Shown piece by piece: positions 15,007 through 22,509 of a stretch of 59,245 bases of DNA. Made by a program: the position numbers and the translations under genes. The stretch is taken from contig JBBQBH010000013.1 of assembly GCA_038317345.1 (NCBI GenBank), positions 1-59,245 of the forward strand. Reading direction: 5' to 3'. The stretch's first letter is position 1. Every line of letters begins with the position of its first letter. Origin of the DNA: Mayfieldus sp038317345 (GTDB taxonomy: Bacteria; Actinomycetota; Thermoleophilia; Solirubrobacterales; 70-9). Under the pieces are notes generated by a model. The model ran no database searches and had not been told where the DNA came from. It worked only from the letters and a program-made list of their open reading frames with translations.

Positions 15007-15642
15007 GTGAACCCGGTCACACAACAGAAACCCGCCGATCAGGCGATCGCCGCTGACGCGCCGGCGATGCGCGCCGACGCGCGCCGCAACCGCGAGAAGG
15101 TCCTCAAGGCGGGCCGCAAATGCCTCGCCGACGATGGGTTCGACGCCCAGATGGAGGACATTGCCCGGCGCGCGAAGGTCGGTGTCGGCACCGTCTATCG
15201 CCACTTCCCCACCAAGGACGCCTTGGTCGATGCGCTGGCGGCGGAGCGATTCAAGGGACTAACCGAGAAGGCCCGTGAGGCGCTGGACAACCCGGACCCC
15301 TGGGTCGGATTTGCCGAGTTCATGCACTACTCGGCCAGCGTCCAGGCAAACGACCGCGCCCTCTCCGAGATCATGGGGGCCCGGCCGGAGACGATGCGCG
15401 AGGCCGCCGACGGTTCAGGCCTGTTCGAGCCGGTGAGCAAGCTGATAGCGAAGGCTCAGAAGGCCGGCTCGCTCCGCCGCGACGTCGTTCCCGAGGACGT
15501 GCCTTTGCTGATGTGCGGACTCGCCCGGGCTCCCCGGGGCGGCTCGAAGGGCCCAGAGTCCAACTGGGAGCGTTACCTGGGGATCGTCCTGGACGGGCTG
15601 CGCGCCCCGGCGATCACGAAGCTTCCCCCTCCGCGCGCCTAG
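15007..15642 (+). CDS. TetR/AcrR-family transcriptional regulator
   Basis: 211 aa with GTG start at 15007 (ATG 15067 possible, removing 20 poorly conserved residues). The N-terminal helix-turn-helix is clear: DARRNREKVLKAGRKCLADD, then MEDIARRAKVGVGTVYRHFPTKDALVDAL around residues 50-80. The C-terminal ligand-binding domain is the SbtR-like type. It is divergent from the DHA2 exporter with two palindromic operators between, so it is probably the repressor of both genes. Its TAG stop shares the bases CTAG (15639-15642) with the stop of the convergent SnoaL-like gene. Confidence 0.92.
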   Translation: MNPVTQQKPADQAIAADAPAMRADARRNREKVLKAGRKCLADDGFDAQMEDIARRAKVGVGTVYRHFPTKDALVDALAAERFKGLTEKAREALDNPDPWVGFAEFMHYSASVQANDRALSEIMGARPETMREAADGSGLFEPVSKLIAKAQKAGSLRRDVVPEDVPLLMCGLARAPRGGSKGPESNWERYLGIVLDGLRAPAITKLPPPRA

Positions 15643-16034
15643 CGCTCGACCCCCGCGGCCTTCAGCGCCTCATCCTGGTCGTTGAACCAGCGGAAGCGAA
15701 TCGCCTTGCTGTCTCGCAGGGTCCAGACGTGGCCCTGTGGCTGGCGGCGCTCGAGGCCGCTGCCCCTGCCCCGGACCACCCAGGTGCAGAGCAGCACGAC
15801 CTGATCGCCGGCATCGATCAGCTCTTCTGGCTCGATTGCAATCCGATCGAAGGCCTCCTCGGTGCTATCCAATGCGGCGTGGAAAGCGTCGCGCCCACGG
15901 CGCGTGCCAGTCTCGACCGCGTCGGGGGGATTCACCCACTCGACCTCGTCGTCGAGCAACTCGTCGGGGAAGCGGCCGTCGTCCTCCGTCCGACGGTAGA
16001 GCTCCCGGACGACCTCGACATTGTTCCCGCCCAT
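15639..16034 (-). CDS. SnoaL-like / NTF2-fold protein
   Basis: 131 aa from ATG 16034 (MGGNNVEVVRELYRRTEDDG). The cone-shaped NTF2 fold is suggested by the helix at the start, the LLDDEVEWVNPP strand pair, GRDAFHAAL and the run of strands QVVLLCTWVVRGRGS...HVWTLRDSKAIRFRWFNDQDEALKAAG. Proteins of this type are isomerases, hydrolases or ligand binders of small cyclic substrates; the function here is unassigned. It overlaps the upstream PPOX gene stop by one base (TGATG), forming a two-gene operon. Confidence 0.72.
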   Translation of the reverse strand: MGGNNVEVVRELYRRTEDDGRFPDELLDDEVEWVNPPDAVETGTRRGRDAFHAALDSTEEAFDRIAIEPEELIDAGDQVVLLCTWVVRGRGSGLERRQPQGHVWTLRDSKAIRFRWFNDQDEALKAAGVER

Positions 16035-16513
16035 CAGAATTTCCAGCGGGTGGCGGTGCTCGGGAAGTCTGCCTCGGTCCAGCTGAGGACCTTTTCGGGG
16101 CCCAGCGCCCAAGGCGGCTCCCCGCTCGGCGGCGGCCGATAGTGGTACTTGGCGTCGTAGGCGTCGGCGTAGCGCTCGAACAAGTCATCGGCGAGCCGCC
16201 CTACCTGGCCCTCGAGGATTGCCACCTCGTCGCCGCTCTCGAGGTGGATCGCCAAGCGGGGGTCGCGCTGCAGATTGCGACCCGTGACCGAAGCCGGGGC
16301 GGTCGAGAAGACCACCATGCCCTCCATCCAGATTCCCCAGACCGGCTTTGCGTGAGGTCGGCCGTCGGAGCGCGTCGTGCAGACCCAGTAGTTGCGCGAA
16401 GCCAGAAGCCATTCCTCGACCTTGCTCCAGGGAAGCAGCTCGCCGGCGCTGGAGCCGTCGGCGCCGATTCCATACGCCTCGGGCATCTGCGGGCGGTCGG
16501 GGGTCGGTTCCAT
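16034..16513 (-). CDS. Pyridoxamine 5'-phosphate-oxidase-fold flavin/F420-binding protein
   Basis: 159 aa split-barrel protein. Visible: helix WSKVEEWLLAS, then NYWVCTTRSDGRPHAKPVWGIW and VVFSTAPASVTGRNLQRDPRLAIHLESG, which is the classic FMN/F420-binding core of PPOX-class proteins; a C-terminal segment KVLSWTEADFPSTATRWKF closes the barrel. Cofactor (FMN or F420) cannot be told apart by eye; in actinobacteria F420 is plausible. Upstream partner of the SnoaL-like gene; 16 bp separate its start from the divergent VOC gene. Confidence 0.82.
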   Translation of the reverse strand: MEPTPDRPQMPEAYGIGADGSSAGELLPWSKVEEWLLASRNYWVCTTRSDGRPHAKPVWGIWMEGMVVFSTAPASVTGRNLQRDPRLAIHLESGDEVAILEGQVGRLADDLFERYADAYDAKYHYRPPPSGEPPWALGPEKVLSWTEADFPSTATRWKF

Positions 16514-16529
16514 ATCTGGGCAATCTACG

Positions 16530-16973
16530 ATGACGGAGATGGATCAGCGGCTCAGCCTCGTCACCCTCGGCGTCACCGACCTCGATCGAGCCCGCGCCTT
16601 CTACGAGGCGCTGGGATGGCACACTCGTGCCGAGCCCGACGCCGATGTCGTCTTCTTTCAGGCCGTCGGGATGATCGTCGCGCTCTGGGACCGCGCCAGG
16701 CTGGCCGAGGACTCGGCGGTGACCGACAGCGGCGGCTGGGGCGGCGTGACCCTGGCCCACAACGAGCGCTCGCCGGCCGACGTCGACTCGGTAATCGAGG
16801 AGGCGCGGGCGGCGGGGGCGACGATCGGCCGCGAGCCGGGCGAGACCTTCTGGGGCGGCTACTCCGGGCTCTTCATCGATCCCGACGGACACCCCTGGGA
16901 GGTCGCCCACAACCCGCGCTGGACGATCGCCGAGGACGGCTCTGTGACGCTCCCCTCCGACGGCGGCGGCTAG
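16530..16973 (+). CDS. VOC-superfamily (glyoxalase/bleomycin-resistance/dioxygenase) protein
   Basis: 147 aa from ATG 16530. Two beta-alpha-beta-beta-beta modules: LVTLGVTDLDRARAFYEALGW at the start of the first and VTLAHNERSPADVDSVIEEARAAGA opening the second, ending YSGLFIDPDGHPWEVAHNP. The closing Glu (in WEVAH) fits a metal ligand. Members include resistance-type binding proteins and lyases; no substrate clue. Likely single-gene transcript. Confidence 0.82.
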   Translation: MTEMDQRLSLVTLGVTDLDRARAFYEALGWHTRAEPDADVVFFQAVGMIVALWDRARLAEDSAVTDSGGWGGVTLAHNERSPADVDSVIEEARAAGATIGREPGETFWGGYSGLFIDPDGHPWEVAHNPRWTIAEDGSVTLPSDGGG

Positions 16974-16982
16974 CGCAGGCGA

Positions 16983-17588
16983 CTAAGCGCCGACGGCGGC
17001 CGGCTCGAGCTCGGACGGGATCAGCCGCCGTTCCTCGAGATACCGGATCAGCTTCGCCGCCGACTCCTCGGGCTCTTCGAACTCGGTGTCGCAGACGATC
17101 TCGGGGTTCTCGGGGGCCTCGTACGGGTCGGAGACTCCGGTGAACTCCTTGATCTCGCCCGAGAAGGCCTTCTCGTATAGGCCCTTGACATCACGGTCCG
17201 CGCAGGTCTCGACCGAGGCCTTGATGTAGACCTCGATGAAGCGGTCCCCCATCAGCTCACGCGCTTCGTCCCGGGTCTCCTTGTAAGGCGAGATCGCCGC
17301 CGCAATCACCGGCACGCCATTTCGCGACAGCCGGTCGGCGACGAAGGCGATGCGGCGGATGTTGGTGTCGCGGTCTTCCTTCGAAAAGCCGAGGCCCTTG
17401 GAGAGGTTCTCGCGAATCACGTCGCCGTCGAGGATCTCGAGCCGGTTGCGGCGCCGTCGCAGCTCCTCCTCGATCAGCTTCGAGATCGTCGTCTTGCCGG
17501 CCCCCGAGAGGCCGGTGAACCAAAGCGTGAATCCGTTCTCGTGGCTGCTCGGCTGGTAGGTGGGTCTGTCGCTGGGCATCGTCGTCAT
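16983..17588 (-). CDS. cysC: Adenylyl-sulfate (APS) kinase
   Basis: 201 aa. Phosphorylates APS to PAPS. P-loop FTGLSGAGKTTISK (GLSGAGKTT at 26-34), DGDVIREN, the substrate loop RIAFVADRLSRNGVPVI, and FIEVYIKASVETCADRDVKGLYEKA are all standard CysC features. The first ATG (17588) is almost on top of AAGGAGG; ATG 17579 (MPSDRPTY) gives better Shine-Dalgarno spacing and may be the real start. It overlaps the sat stop by 4 bp, so sat-cysC is one operon. PAPS made here would serve sulfotransferases, since the CysH nearby looks APS-specific. Confidence 0.95.
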   Translation of the reverse strand: MTTMPSDRPTYQPSSHENGFTLWFTGLSGAGKTTISKLIEEELRRRRNRLEILDGDVIRENLSKGLGFSKEDRDTNIRRIAFVADRLSRNGVPVIAAAISPYKETRDEARELMGDRFIEVYIKASVETCADRDVKGLYEKAFSGEIKEFTGVSDPYEAPENPEIVCDTEFEEPEESAAKLIRYLEERRLIPSELEPAAVGA

Positions 17589-18661
17589 TCCTCCTTGTAA
17601 GCGTCGATCAGGATCTCAGCGACCTCGTCCCTCGAGAACTCGTGCGGCGGCTTCTCCCCGTTGCCGAGCATCTCCCGAACCTTGGTGCCCGAGAGGAACA
17701 GCCGTGAATCCGCGTCGTGCGGGCAGGTCTTGTCCGAAGCCATGCCCTCGCACTCGTTGCACCAGAAGGTGTGCTCGAAGAAGAGCGGCTCGATGCCAAG
17801 CTCATCGATGTCGATCTCGTCGAAGATCTTCTGCGCGTCGTAGGTGCCGTAGTAGTCGCCAACCCCGGCATGGTCGCGGCCGACGATGAAATGCGTGCAG
17901 CCGTAGTTGCGGCGGATGATCGCGTGCAGGATCGCCTCCCGGGGGCCCGCGTAGTGCATCTTCGAGGGGTTGACGCCGAGGATCACGCGGTCCTGCGGGT
18001 AGTACTTGTCCATCAACGCCTCGTAGCAGCGCATCCGAACGTCGGCGGGGATGTCGCCTTCCTTGGTCTTGCCGATCAGCGGATGGATGAAGAGGCCGTC
18101 GCAGGTCTCCAGCGCCGCCTTGGTGAGGTACTCGTGGGCGCGGTGAATCGGGTTGCGGGTCTGAAAGGCGACGATCCGCTTCCAGCCCCGCTCCTCGAAT
18201 GCCTTGCGGGACTCGGCCGGGGTCAGGTAGCGGCGCATGAACGCGTCCTCGTGGTCGGGCAGCTCGTCGACCTCGATCGGGCCGGCGACGCAGCGGTCGC
18301 CTTCCTCGAAGATCGCCGCGACCCCGGGATGGTCGGAGTCGGTGGTCCGATAGACCTTCTCGGCTTCCTGGCGCACATCGCGATCGAAGATCTCCTCGAC
18401 GGTGAGACGCCCGAGGTGCTTGCCGTCGTCGGCATGCAGCTCGACCACGTCACCAACCGCGCAGTCGAGGTCGGTTGCAAGGGTTATCGGGATCGACCAG
18501 TACTCACCGGAGGCGAGCCGCATCTCATCGGTCACCCGACGCCAGTCCTCGGACCCCATGAAGCCGCGCAGCGGATCGAAGCCGCCGTTGGCGATCATCT
18601 CGAAGTCCGCGGTGTGGCGCTCGGAAAGAGTGAGTGAGAGTTCTGTGGTGGTCTCAGGCAT
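17585..18661 (-). CDS. sat: Sulfate adenylyltransferase (ATP sulfurylase, single-chain type)
   Basis: 358 aa. Makes APS from ATP and sulfate. PUA-like N-domain then catalytic domain; active-site motifs QTRNPIHRAH at 167-176 and GRDHAG at 261-266 are intact. A Cys/His set in the FWCNECEGMASDKTCPHD segment (near 300) looks like the zinc-type site of many bacterial Sat proteins. There is no Shine-Dalgarno: the ATG is preceded directly by a heptamer repeat. First gene of sat-cysC. Confidence 0.95.
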   Translation of the reverse strand: MPETTTELSLTLSERHTADFEMIANGGFDPLRGFMGSEDWRRVTDEMRLASGEYWSIPITLATDLDCAVGDVVELHADDGKHLGRLTVEEIFDRDVRQEAEKVYRTTDSDHPGVAAIFEEGDRCVAGPIEVDELPDHEDAFMRRYLTPAESRKAFEERGWKRIVAFQTRNPIHRAHEYLTKAALETCDGLFIHPLIGKTKEGDIPADVRMRCYEALMDKYYPQDRVILGVNPSKMHYAGPREAILHAIIRRNYGCTHFIVGRDHAGVGDYYGTYDAQKIFDEIDIDELGIEPLFFEHTFWCNECEGMASDKTCPHDADSRLFLSGTKVREMLGNGEKPPHEFSRDEVAEILIDAYKEE

Positions 18662-18662
18662 G

Positions 18663-18690
18663 GTTGCTAGTTGCTAGTCACTAGTCGCTG
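18663..18690. repeat. Heptanucleotide repeat abutting the sat start codon
   Basis: Four 7-mers on the forward strand: GTTGCTA, GTTGCTA, GTCACTA, GTCGCTG (reverse strand CAGCGAC, TAGTGAC, TAGCAAC, TAGCAAC). Only one base separates the array from the sat ATG (18659-18661). Same family as 6826-6847. Confidence 0.65.
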
Positions 18691-18704
18691 GAGCCCAAAT
18701 CCTC

Positions 18705-18725
18705 GAGCGACGAGCGACGAGCGAC
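18705..18725. repeat. Heptanucleotide repeat GAGCGAC x3 upstream of sat
   Basis: Three perfect consecutive copies of GAGCGAC. The orientation is opposite to the array at 18663-18690, so GTCGCT (18684-18689) can pair with AGCGAC (18706-18711) in a hairpin with a 16-nt loop. Confidence 0.65.
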
Positions 18726-18778
18726 TGAGAACGAGGCGCGTCAGGGTAGCGGGTCGGCTGACGCTCGGCCCCGCTAAT

Positions 18779-19498
18779 TCAGTTAATCCCACACTCGGTC
18801 TTCGAGGCCCCGGCCCAGCGGCCGGCGCGCGCGTCCTCGCCCGGCGCGACGGGCTTGGTGCAGTGCGTGCAGCCGATCGAGGGGTAGTTCTGATCGTGAA
18901 GTGGGTTATAGGGGACCTGGTTCTCATGGATGTAGTCCCAGACCTCTTTCTGTGACCAGTCTGCGATCGGGTTCAGCTTCCAGAGCCCGAAGCGGCGATC
19001 CCAGGCGAACTTCGGCGCGTTGGCGCGATGCTGGGAATCCTCGCGGCGGATCCCCGACACCCAGGCGTCGACGCCTGACAGCGCCTCACGCATCGGCTCG
19101 ACCTTGCGGATCCCGCAGCAGGAGTCGGGGTCGCGCTTCCACAGCTCGTCGCCGAACTGGCTGGCCTGCTGTTCGAGGGTGAGGTTGTGGTAGCGCTCGA
19201 ACTCGATCCCGTAGTGCTCGGCGAGCCGGTCGCGGGTCTCGTAGGTCTCCTCGAAGAGCACGTCTGTGTCGAGGTAGAAGAAGCGCGCGTCGGGGGCGAT
19301 CTTGGTCGCGATATCAATCACCACCGAGCTCGTCTTCTGAAACGAGCAAGCGATGTAGAGGCTCGGGTGGAAGGTCTCGAACGCCCACTCCAGCGCCTCG
19401 CGGGCGCCCTTCGGCTCGAGGTCGGCGGCAACCGCCTCGGCGTCGATGTCGAAAGCTGTCTCGGGCACGGGATCGGTGAGTGTGGCAAGGGGTTTCAC
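18779..19498 (-). CDS. cysH: Assimilatory adenylyl-sulfate (APS) reductase with 4Fe-4S motif
   Basis: 239 aa from GTG 19498, which overlaps the sir stop by one base (TAGTG); a GTG at 19510 would add four residues. PP-loop motif YIACSFQKTSSVV near 48-60 and ETYETRDRLAEHYG. The iron-sulfur Cys set is present: Cys127-Cys128 in DSCCGIRKVEP and Cys210, Cys213 in IGCTHC, plus the catalytic Cys236 in KTECGIN. The CC...CxxC set marks the APS-type enzyme, which reduces APS directly to sulfite and AMP, as opposed to enterobacterial PAPS reductases that lack it. Operon with sir. Confidence 0.93.
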   Translation of the reverse strand: MKPLATLTDPVPETAFDIDAEAVAADLEPKGAREALEWAFETFHPSLYIACSFQKTSSVVIDIATKIAPDARFFYLDTDVLFEETYETRDRLAEHYGIEFERYHNLTLEQQASQFGDELWKRDPDSCCGIRKVEPMREALSGVDAWVSGIRREDSQHRANAPKFAWDRRFGLWKLNPIADWSQKEVWDYIHENQVPYNPLHDQNYPSIGCTHCTKPVAPGEDARAGRWAGASKTECGIN

Positions 19499-21366
19499 TA
19501 GACCGCGCACTCTCCTTCCCCGCGCTCGACCTTGTATGGCTCCGCGCGGCTCCAGTCGACGAACTGGAGCATGTTGTCGAGGTCGAACTCGGCCGGCATC
19601 GTCAGGTCCTTGATCTGCTTCTCGAAGTCTTCGGTGCCGATCCGCTCCACGAAATCGGCGAAGAGCTCGCCGTCGGAGCGCTCGGACTCGTAGAAGCGCA
19701 GCCAGCGCTCCACCGCTTCGGGGACGCGCTTAGCCGGAATGCGGGCCTTGAGGCGCTTGCCGAAGGTAGCGTCGGCCTGCGAGCGCCCACCGAGGTGCGG
19801 GATGTAGGCCGGCATCGTGCGTTCGCCTAACTTCAACGAGGCGCCGTAGAAGCCAATGCTGCCGATGTGGTGCTGGCTGCAGCCGTTCGGGCAGCCGCTC
19901 ATCTTGATGTTGATCTGCCGGGTCAGCGGATCGTCGATCTGCATCGACTCGAGCCGCTGCTGGATCGACTCGTTGAGGCCCATCGAGCTTGTGATGCCGA
20001 GCTTGCAGCTGTCGGTGCCGGGGCAGCTGACGACGTCGGTGATCTCCCTGGCGCCGGGGTCGCCGAGTCCAAGCTCGGTGATGCGCGCCCAGACGTCGTA
20101 GATCGACTCGTCCCGTACCCAGCGCAGGACGAGGTTCTGATGCTCGGCGGAGGTCCGGGCGTAGCCGCCGGTGAAGTCGCGCATGATCGCCGCCAGGCCG
20201 CGCAGCTGCTCGGGGGTGAGGTCGCCGCGGGTCACCTTGACCTCGACAGCGGAGAAACCCTGCTGGCGCTGCGGCGTGACGTTGCCATCGAGGAAGCGGT
20301 TGAACTGGGAGCGGTCACCGTTCGGGCTCGAGTGGGTCGTCGGCGCGGACGGGGCGTTGGCCTCCTCGTCGTCGACGAAGCGGCCGCGGTCGACCGCGCC
20401 CTCGAAGTCTCGGTCCAGGACCCACTCGCCCTCGAGCTCATCGTCGATCCGCTTGCGGAACTCCTCGATCCCGATCTTGTCGATCAGCACCTTGATGCGG
20501 GCGCGAGCGCGGTTGGCGCGCAGCCAGTCCTGGCGGTCGAAGATCCGCAGCGCCGCTTCGGAGATCTGCAGGTACTCGCCGCTGTCGGCCTCGGCGAACT
20601 CGGTGATCGTCTCGGCGATCCGGGGCATGATCGAAGTGCCGCCGCCGACCGTGATCTTGAAGCCGCGCACCCCGTCCTCGATTCGGGGGATGAAACCGAG
20701 GTCGTGGATCGGCGTGATCGCGCGGTCGGCATCGGAGGCGGAGAAGGCGGTCTTCCACTTGCGGGGCATCAACTGCGTGGTGGGGTGGCGGACGAAGTAG
20801 CGCACGTAGGCGCCCGCGTAGGGCGTCGGGTCGAAGATCTCGTCCTCCAGCAGGCCGGCGTAGGGGTCGCCGGTCACGTTGCGCACCGTGTTGCCGCAAC
20901 CCTCGCGGGATGAGAGGCCGGCGTCACCGAGCTCGCGGATCGCCTTCGCGGCGTCGTCGAGCGGGATGTGATGGAGCTGGATGTTCTGCCGAGTCGTGAT
21001 GTGGGCCTTGTTGAGAGGCACGTAGCGCTCGACCACGTCCGCGAAGGCCTCCATCTGCTCCGGAGTGATGCCCCCGTAAGGCAGCTTCACCCGGATCATC
21101 TGCACGTCGGGCTGGCGCTGCCCGTAGACGCCCTGCTTGAGCCGGAAGCCGATGAACTCCTCTTCGGGGAGCTGCTCGGCGAGGAACTTGCCCGCCTCGG
21201 TGTCGAAGTCGTCGAACTCGCCCTCGAGGATCGGGATCAGGTGGCCCGGGACGTTGTCGTAGGTCTCCGGGTTCTTGAGCGAGCCGACCTTGCCCTTGCC
21301 GTGCTGCTCCTTGCCGTGGTCCTCGTCGAGTTCGGTTTTCTTGGCTGGGGCCGAAACCGGCTCCAT
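19498..21366 (-). CDS. sir: Ferredoxin-type sulfite (or nitrite) reductase, siroheme/4Fe-4S
   Basis: 622 aa. Six-electron reduction of sulfite to sulfide (or nitrite to ammonia). Two ferredoxin-like half domains (NKAHITTRQNIQLHHI at about 119-134 in the first), then siroheme-4Fe4S ligands in SCPGTDSCKLG (Cys448, Cys454) and SGCPNGCSQHH (Cys492, Cys496). Cotranscription with cysH favours sulfite as the substrate. A charged, Asp/Glu/Ala-rich insert around residues 325-355 is less conserved. First gene of sir-cysH; the upstream 79 bp contains candidate regulator sites. Confidence 0.9.
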   Translation of the reverse strand: MEPVSAPAKKTELDEDHGKEQHGKGKVGSLKNPETYDNVPGHLIPILEGEFDDFDTEAGKFLAEQLPEEEFIGFRLKQGVYGQRQPDVQMIRVKLPYGGITPEQMEAFADVVERYVPLNKAHITTRQNIQLHHIPLDDAAKAIRELGDAGLSSREGCGNTVRNVTGDPYAGLLEDEIFDPTPYAGAYVRYFVRHPTTQLMPRKWKTAFSASDADRAITPIHDLGFIPRIEDGVRGFKITVGGGTSIMPRIAETITEFAEADSGEYLQISEAALRIFDRQDWLRANRARARIKVLIDKIGIEEFRKRIDDELEGEWVLDRDFEGAVDRGRFVDDEEANAPSAPTTHSSPNGDRSQFNRFLDGNVTPQRQQGFSAVEVKVTRGDLTPEQLRGLAAIMRDFTGGYARTSAEHQNLVLRWVRDESIYDVWARITELGLGDPGAREITDVVSCPGTDSCKLGITSSMGLNESIQQRLESMQIDDPLTRQINIKMSGCPNGCSQHHIGSIGFYGASLKLGERTMPAYIPHLGGRSQADATFGKRLKARIPAKRVPEAVERWLRFYESERSDGELFADFVERIGTEDFEKQIKDLTMPAEFDLDNMLQFVDWSRAEPYKVERGEGECAV

Positions 21367-21398
21367 GCGTCCTCCGGGCTAACGATCCGCGAACACGC

Positions 21399-21453
21399 CT
21401 CTGTCAGGCGTTATCGACGCGAATAGTACTAAACCTGACAGAGATTCAAGTAT
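21399..21453. promoter_or_regulatory. Candidate regulatory dyads upstream of sir-cysH
   Basis: Two overlapping structures. CTCTGTCAGG (21399-21408) and CCTGACAGAG (21434-21443) are a perfect 10-bp inverted repeat with a 25-bp spacer. AAACCTGA (21431-21438) N7 TCAAGTAT (21446-21453) is an imperfect palindrome (6 of 8 pairs) that resembles Rrf2-family (IscR/CymR-type) sites in layout. On the reverse strand TTGAAT (21449-21444) could be a -35. The sites lie at the right place to control sir-cysH in response to sulfur or iron-sulfur status; no regulator gene is nearby. Confidence 0.45.
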
Positions 21454-21856
21454 TTCTGCGACGGGCCTCGAGCAATGCCGCTGCCTCGCCCGATTCGGCG
21501 ACGTAACCGCCCTCGGGATCGAGCGGACGCCCCTCCTCCGACCAGGCCGAAATCCCGCCAGCCAGCGCGTGGGCGTCGAAGCCGCCCGCGCGCAATGCGT
21601 CGGCGGCCAGCTCGGAGCGTGATCCGGAGCGGCAATAGAAGACCACCGGGCGTTCGCGGTCCAGTTCCTCGGCGAGCGCAGGCAGGTCGTTGACCTCGAC
21701 CCAGCGGGCGCCCGGAATCCGACCGGACTCCCACTCGTGCGGGCGGCGCACGTCGATCAGCTCGACTTCGCCGGCATCCAGCATCTCGGCGAGCCGCTCG
21801 GGCGCAAGCTCGCCGCCGTGCTCGGTCCCCTCCGTATCGATGCGCTCGCCGGCCAT
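21446..21856 (-). CDS. Single-domain rhodanese-like sulfurtransferase
   Basis: 136 aa. Rhodanese fold: LIDVRRPHEWESGRIPGARWVEVNDLP and the active-site loop VVFYCRSGSRS with Cys75 at the start of the six-residue CRSGSR loop, whose size fits sulfur rather than phosphate substrates. A C-terminal Glu/Ala-rich tail (EGGYVAESGEAAALLEARRR) follows. It lies upstream of sir on the same strand; its 3' end touches the sir dyad. Probably carries persulfide sulfur in the same assimilation context. Confidence 0.9.
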   Translation of the reverse strand: MAGERIDTEGTEHGGELAPERLAEMLDAGEVELIDVRRPHEWESGRIPGARWVEVNDLPALAEELDRERPVVFYCRSGSRSELAADALRAGGFDAHALAGGISAWSEEGRPLDPEGGYVAESGEAAALLEARRRNT

Positions 21857-21910
21857 AGGGGAAATGTAGGGGACCCGAGGCGGGGAGCGACTATGTCGTT
21901 CAGCGCAGCG

Positions 21911-22120
21911 TCAGTCGACCTCAGTGCCTTCGATCAGGAACGCGACGCGAACATGGGCGCGGTACTCGTCCAAGTTCTCGCCGCGGATACCGGTCGAGAC
22001 GATGTCAACGGCGCGGACGTTTCGCAGCGAGGTCTGGGCCTGGCCCAGCGCCTGCTTGGCCGCGTCGTCACTCGATGTCTTTGAGCTTCCGACGAGCTCG
22101 ATGATCTTCACTACTGCCAA
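21911..22120 (-). CDS. Dodecin-family protein
   Basis: 69 aa from TTG 22120, selected because AAGGAGGG lies at good spacing; an internal GTG at 22111 is the alternative. Dodecin signature: KIIELVGSSKTSSDDAAKQA, then SLRNVRAVDIVSTGI and EYRAHVRVAFLIEG, i.e. a strand, helix and two long strands that assemble into a hollow dodecamer. The Trp that stacks on flavin in flavin-binding dodecins (position of the Ala in NVRAVDI) is missing, so flavin storage is doubtful. Confidence 0.85.
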   Translation of the reverse strand: MAVVKIIELVGSSKTSSDDAAKQALGQAQTSLRNVRAVDIVSTGIRGENLDEYRAHVRVAFLIEGTEVD

Positions 22121-22219
22121 GGGAGTCCCTCCTTGATCGACGGTGGATATCCCTTTCTATCCCGAACGAGGCCGGCGGGCAAGGGGCGCGGCCGCGATGG
22201 GCAAATCCGATCAGCCGCG

Positions 22220-22447
22220 TCAGCTGCCTGGAAGCGCCCAGGAGCCCAGCCCGGGATCGCGCAGAGTTCCCTCGCGCAGCGCCGCCTGCTGCCAGCGGCT
22301 TTGCGGTGTCTCGGCGGGCGCCGGTGCCGTCTCGGCCAGGAACTGCTCCAGCGCCGCCGCGATCGCGGCGCTCTCCTCCTCGCTGGCCGCCCCTCGAACC
22401 ACCTCTATCCGCGGCCGGGGAGGCTTGCGATTTCCGTTCGCGCTCAC
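22220..22447 (-). CDS. Acyl-CoA carboxylase epsilon subunit (AccE-like)
   Basis: 75 aa from GTG 22447. Beginning MSANGNRKPPRPRIEVVRGA, it has a short helical segment EEESAAIAAALEQFLAE and the conserved SRWQQAALREG near the end; this Arg-rich IxVVRG...SRWxxAAL pattern is typical of the small actinobacterial subunit that binds the carboxyltransferase and boosts acyl-CoA carboxylase activity. It is not adjacent to the beta subunit gene (23923-25491) but separated by two forward genes. Longer upstream reading frame is out of family. Confidence 0.72.
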   Translation of the reverse strand: MSANGNRKPPRPRIEVVRGAASEEESAAIAAALEQFLAETAPAPAETPQSRWQQAALREGTLRDPGLGSWALPGS

Positions 22448-22509
22448 CGGGTGGACTCTAGCCCCGCAGGCGGCCGCCGCCAAGCGGCGAGCCCCGGTAT
22501 GACTGCCCC

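Noticed and set aside
14902..15204. 100-codon reverse frame across the operator region and the regulator start
   Set aside because: It would read through both operators and antisense to the regulator HTH; no family similarity.
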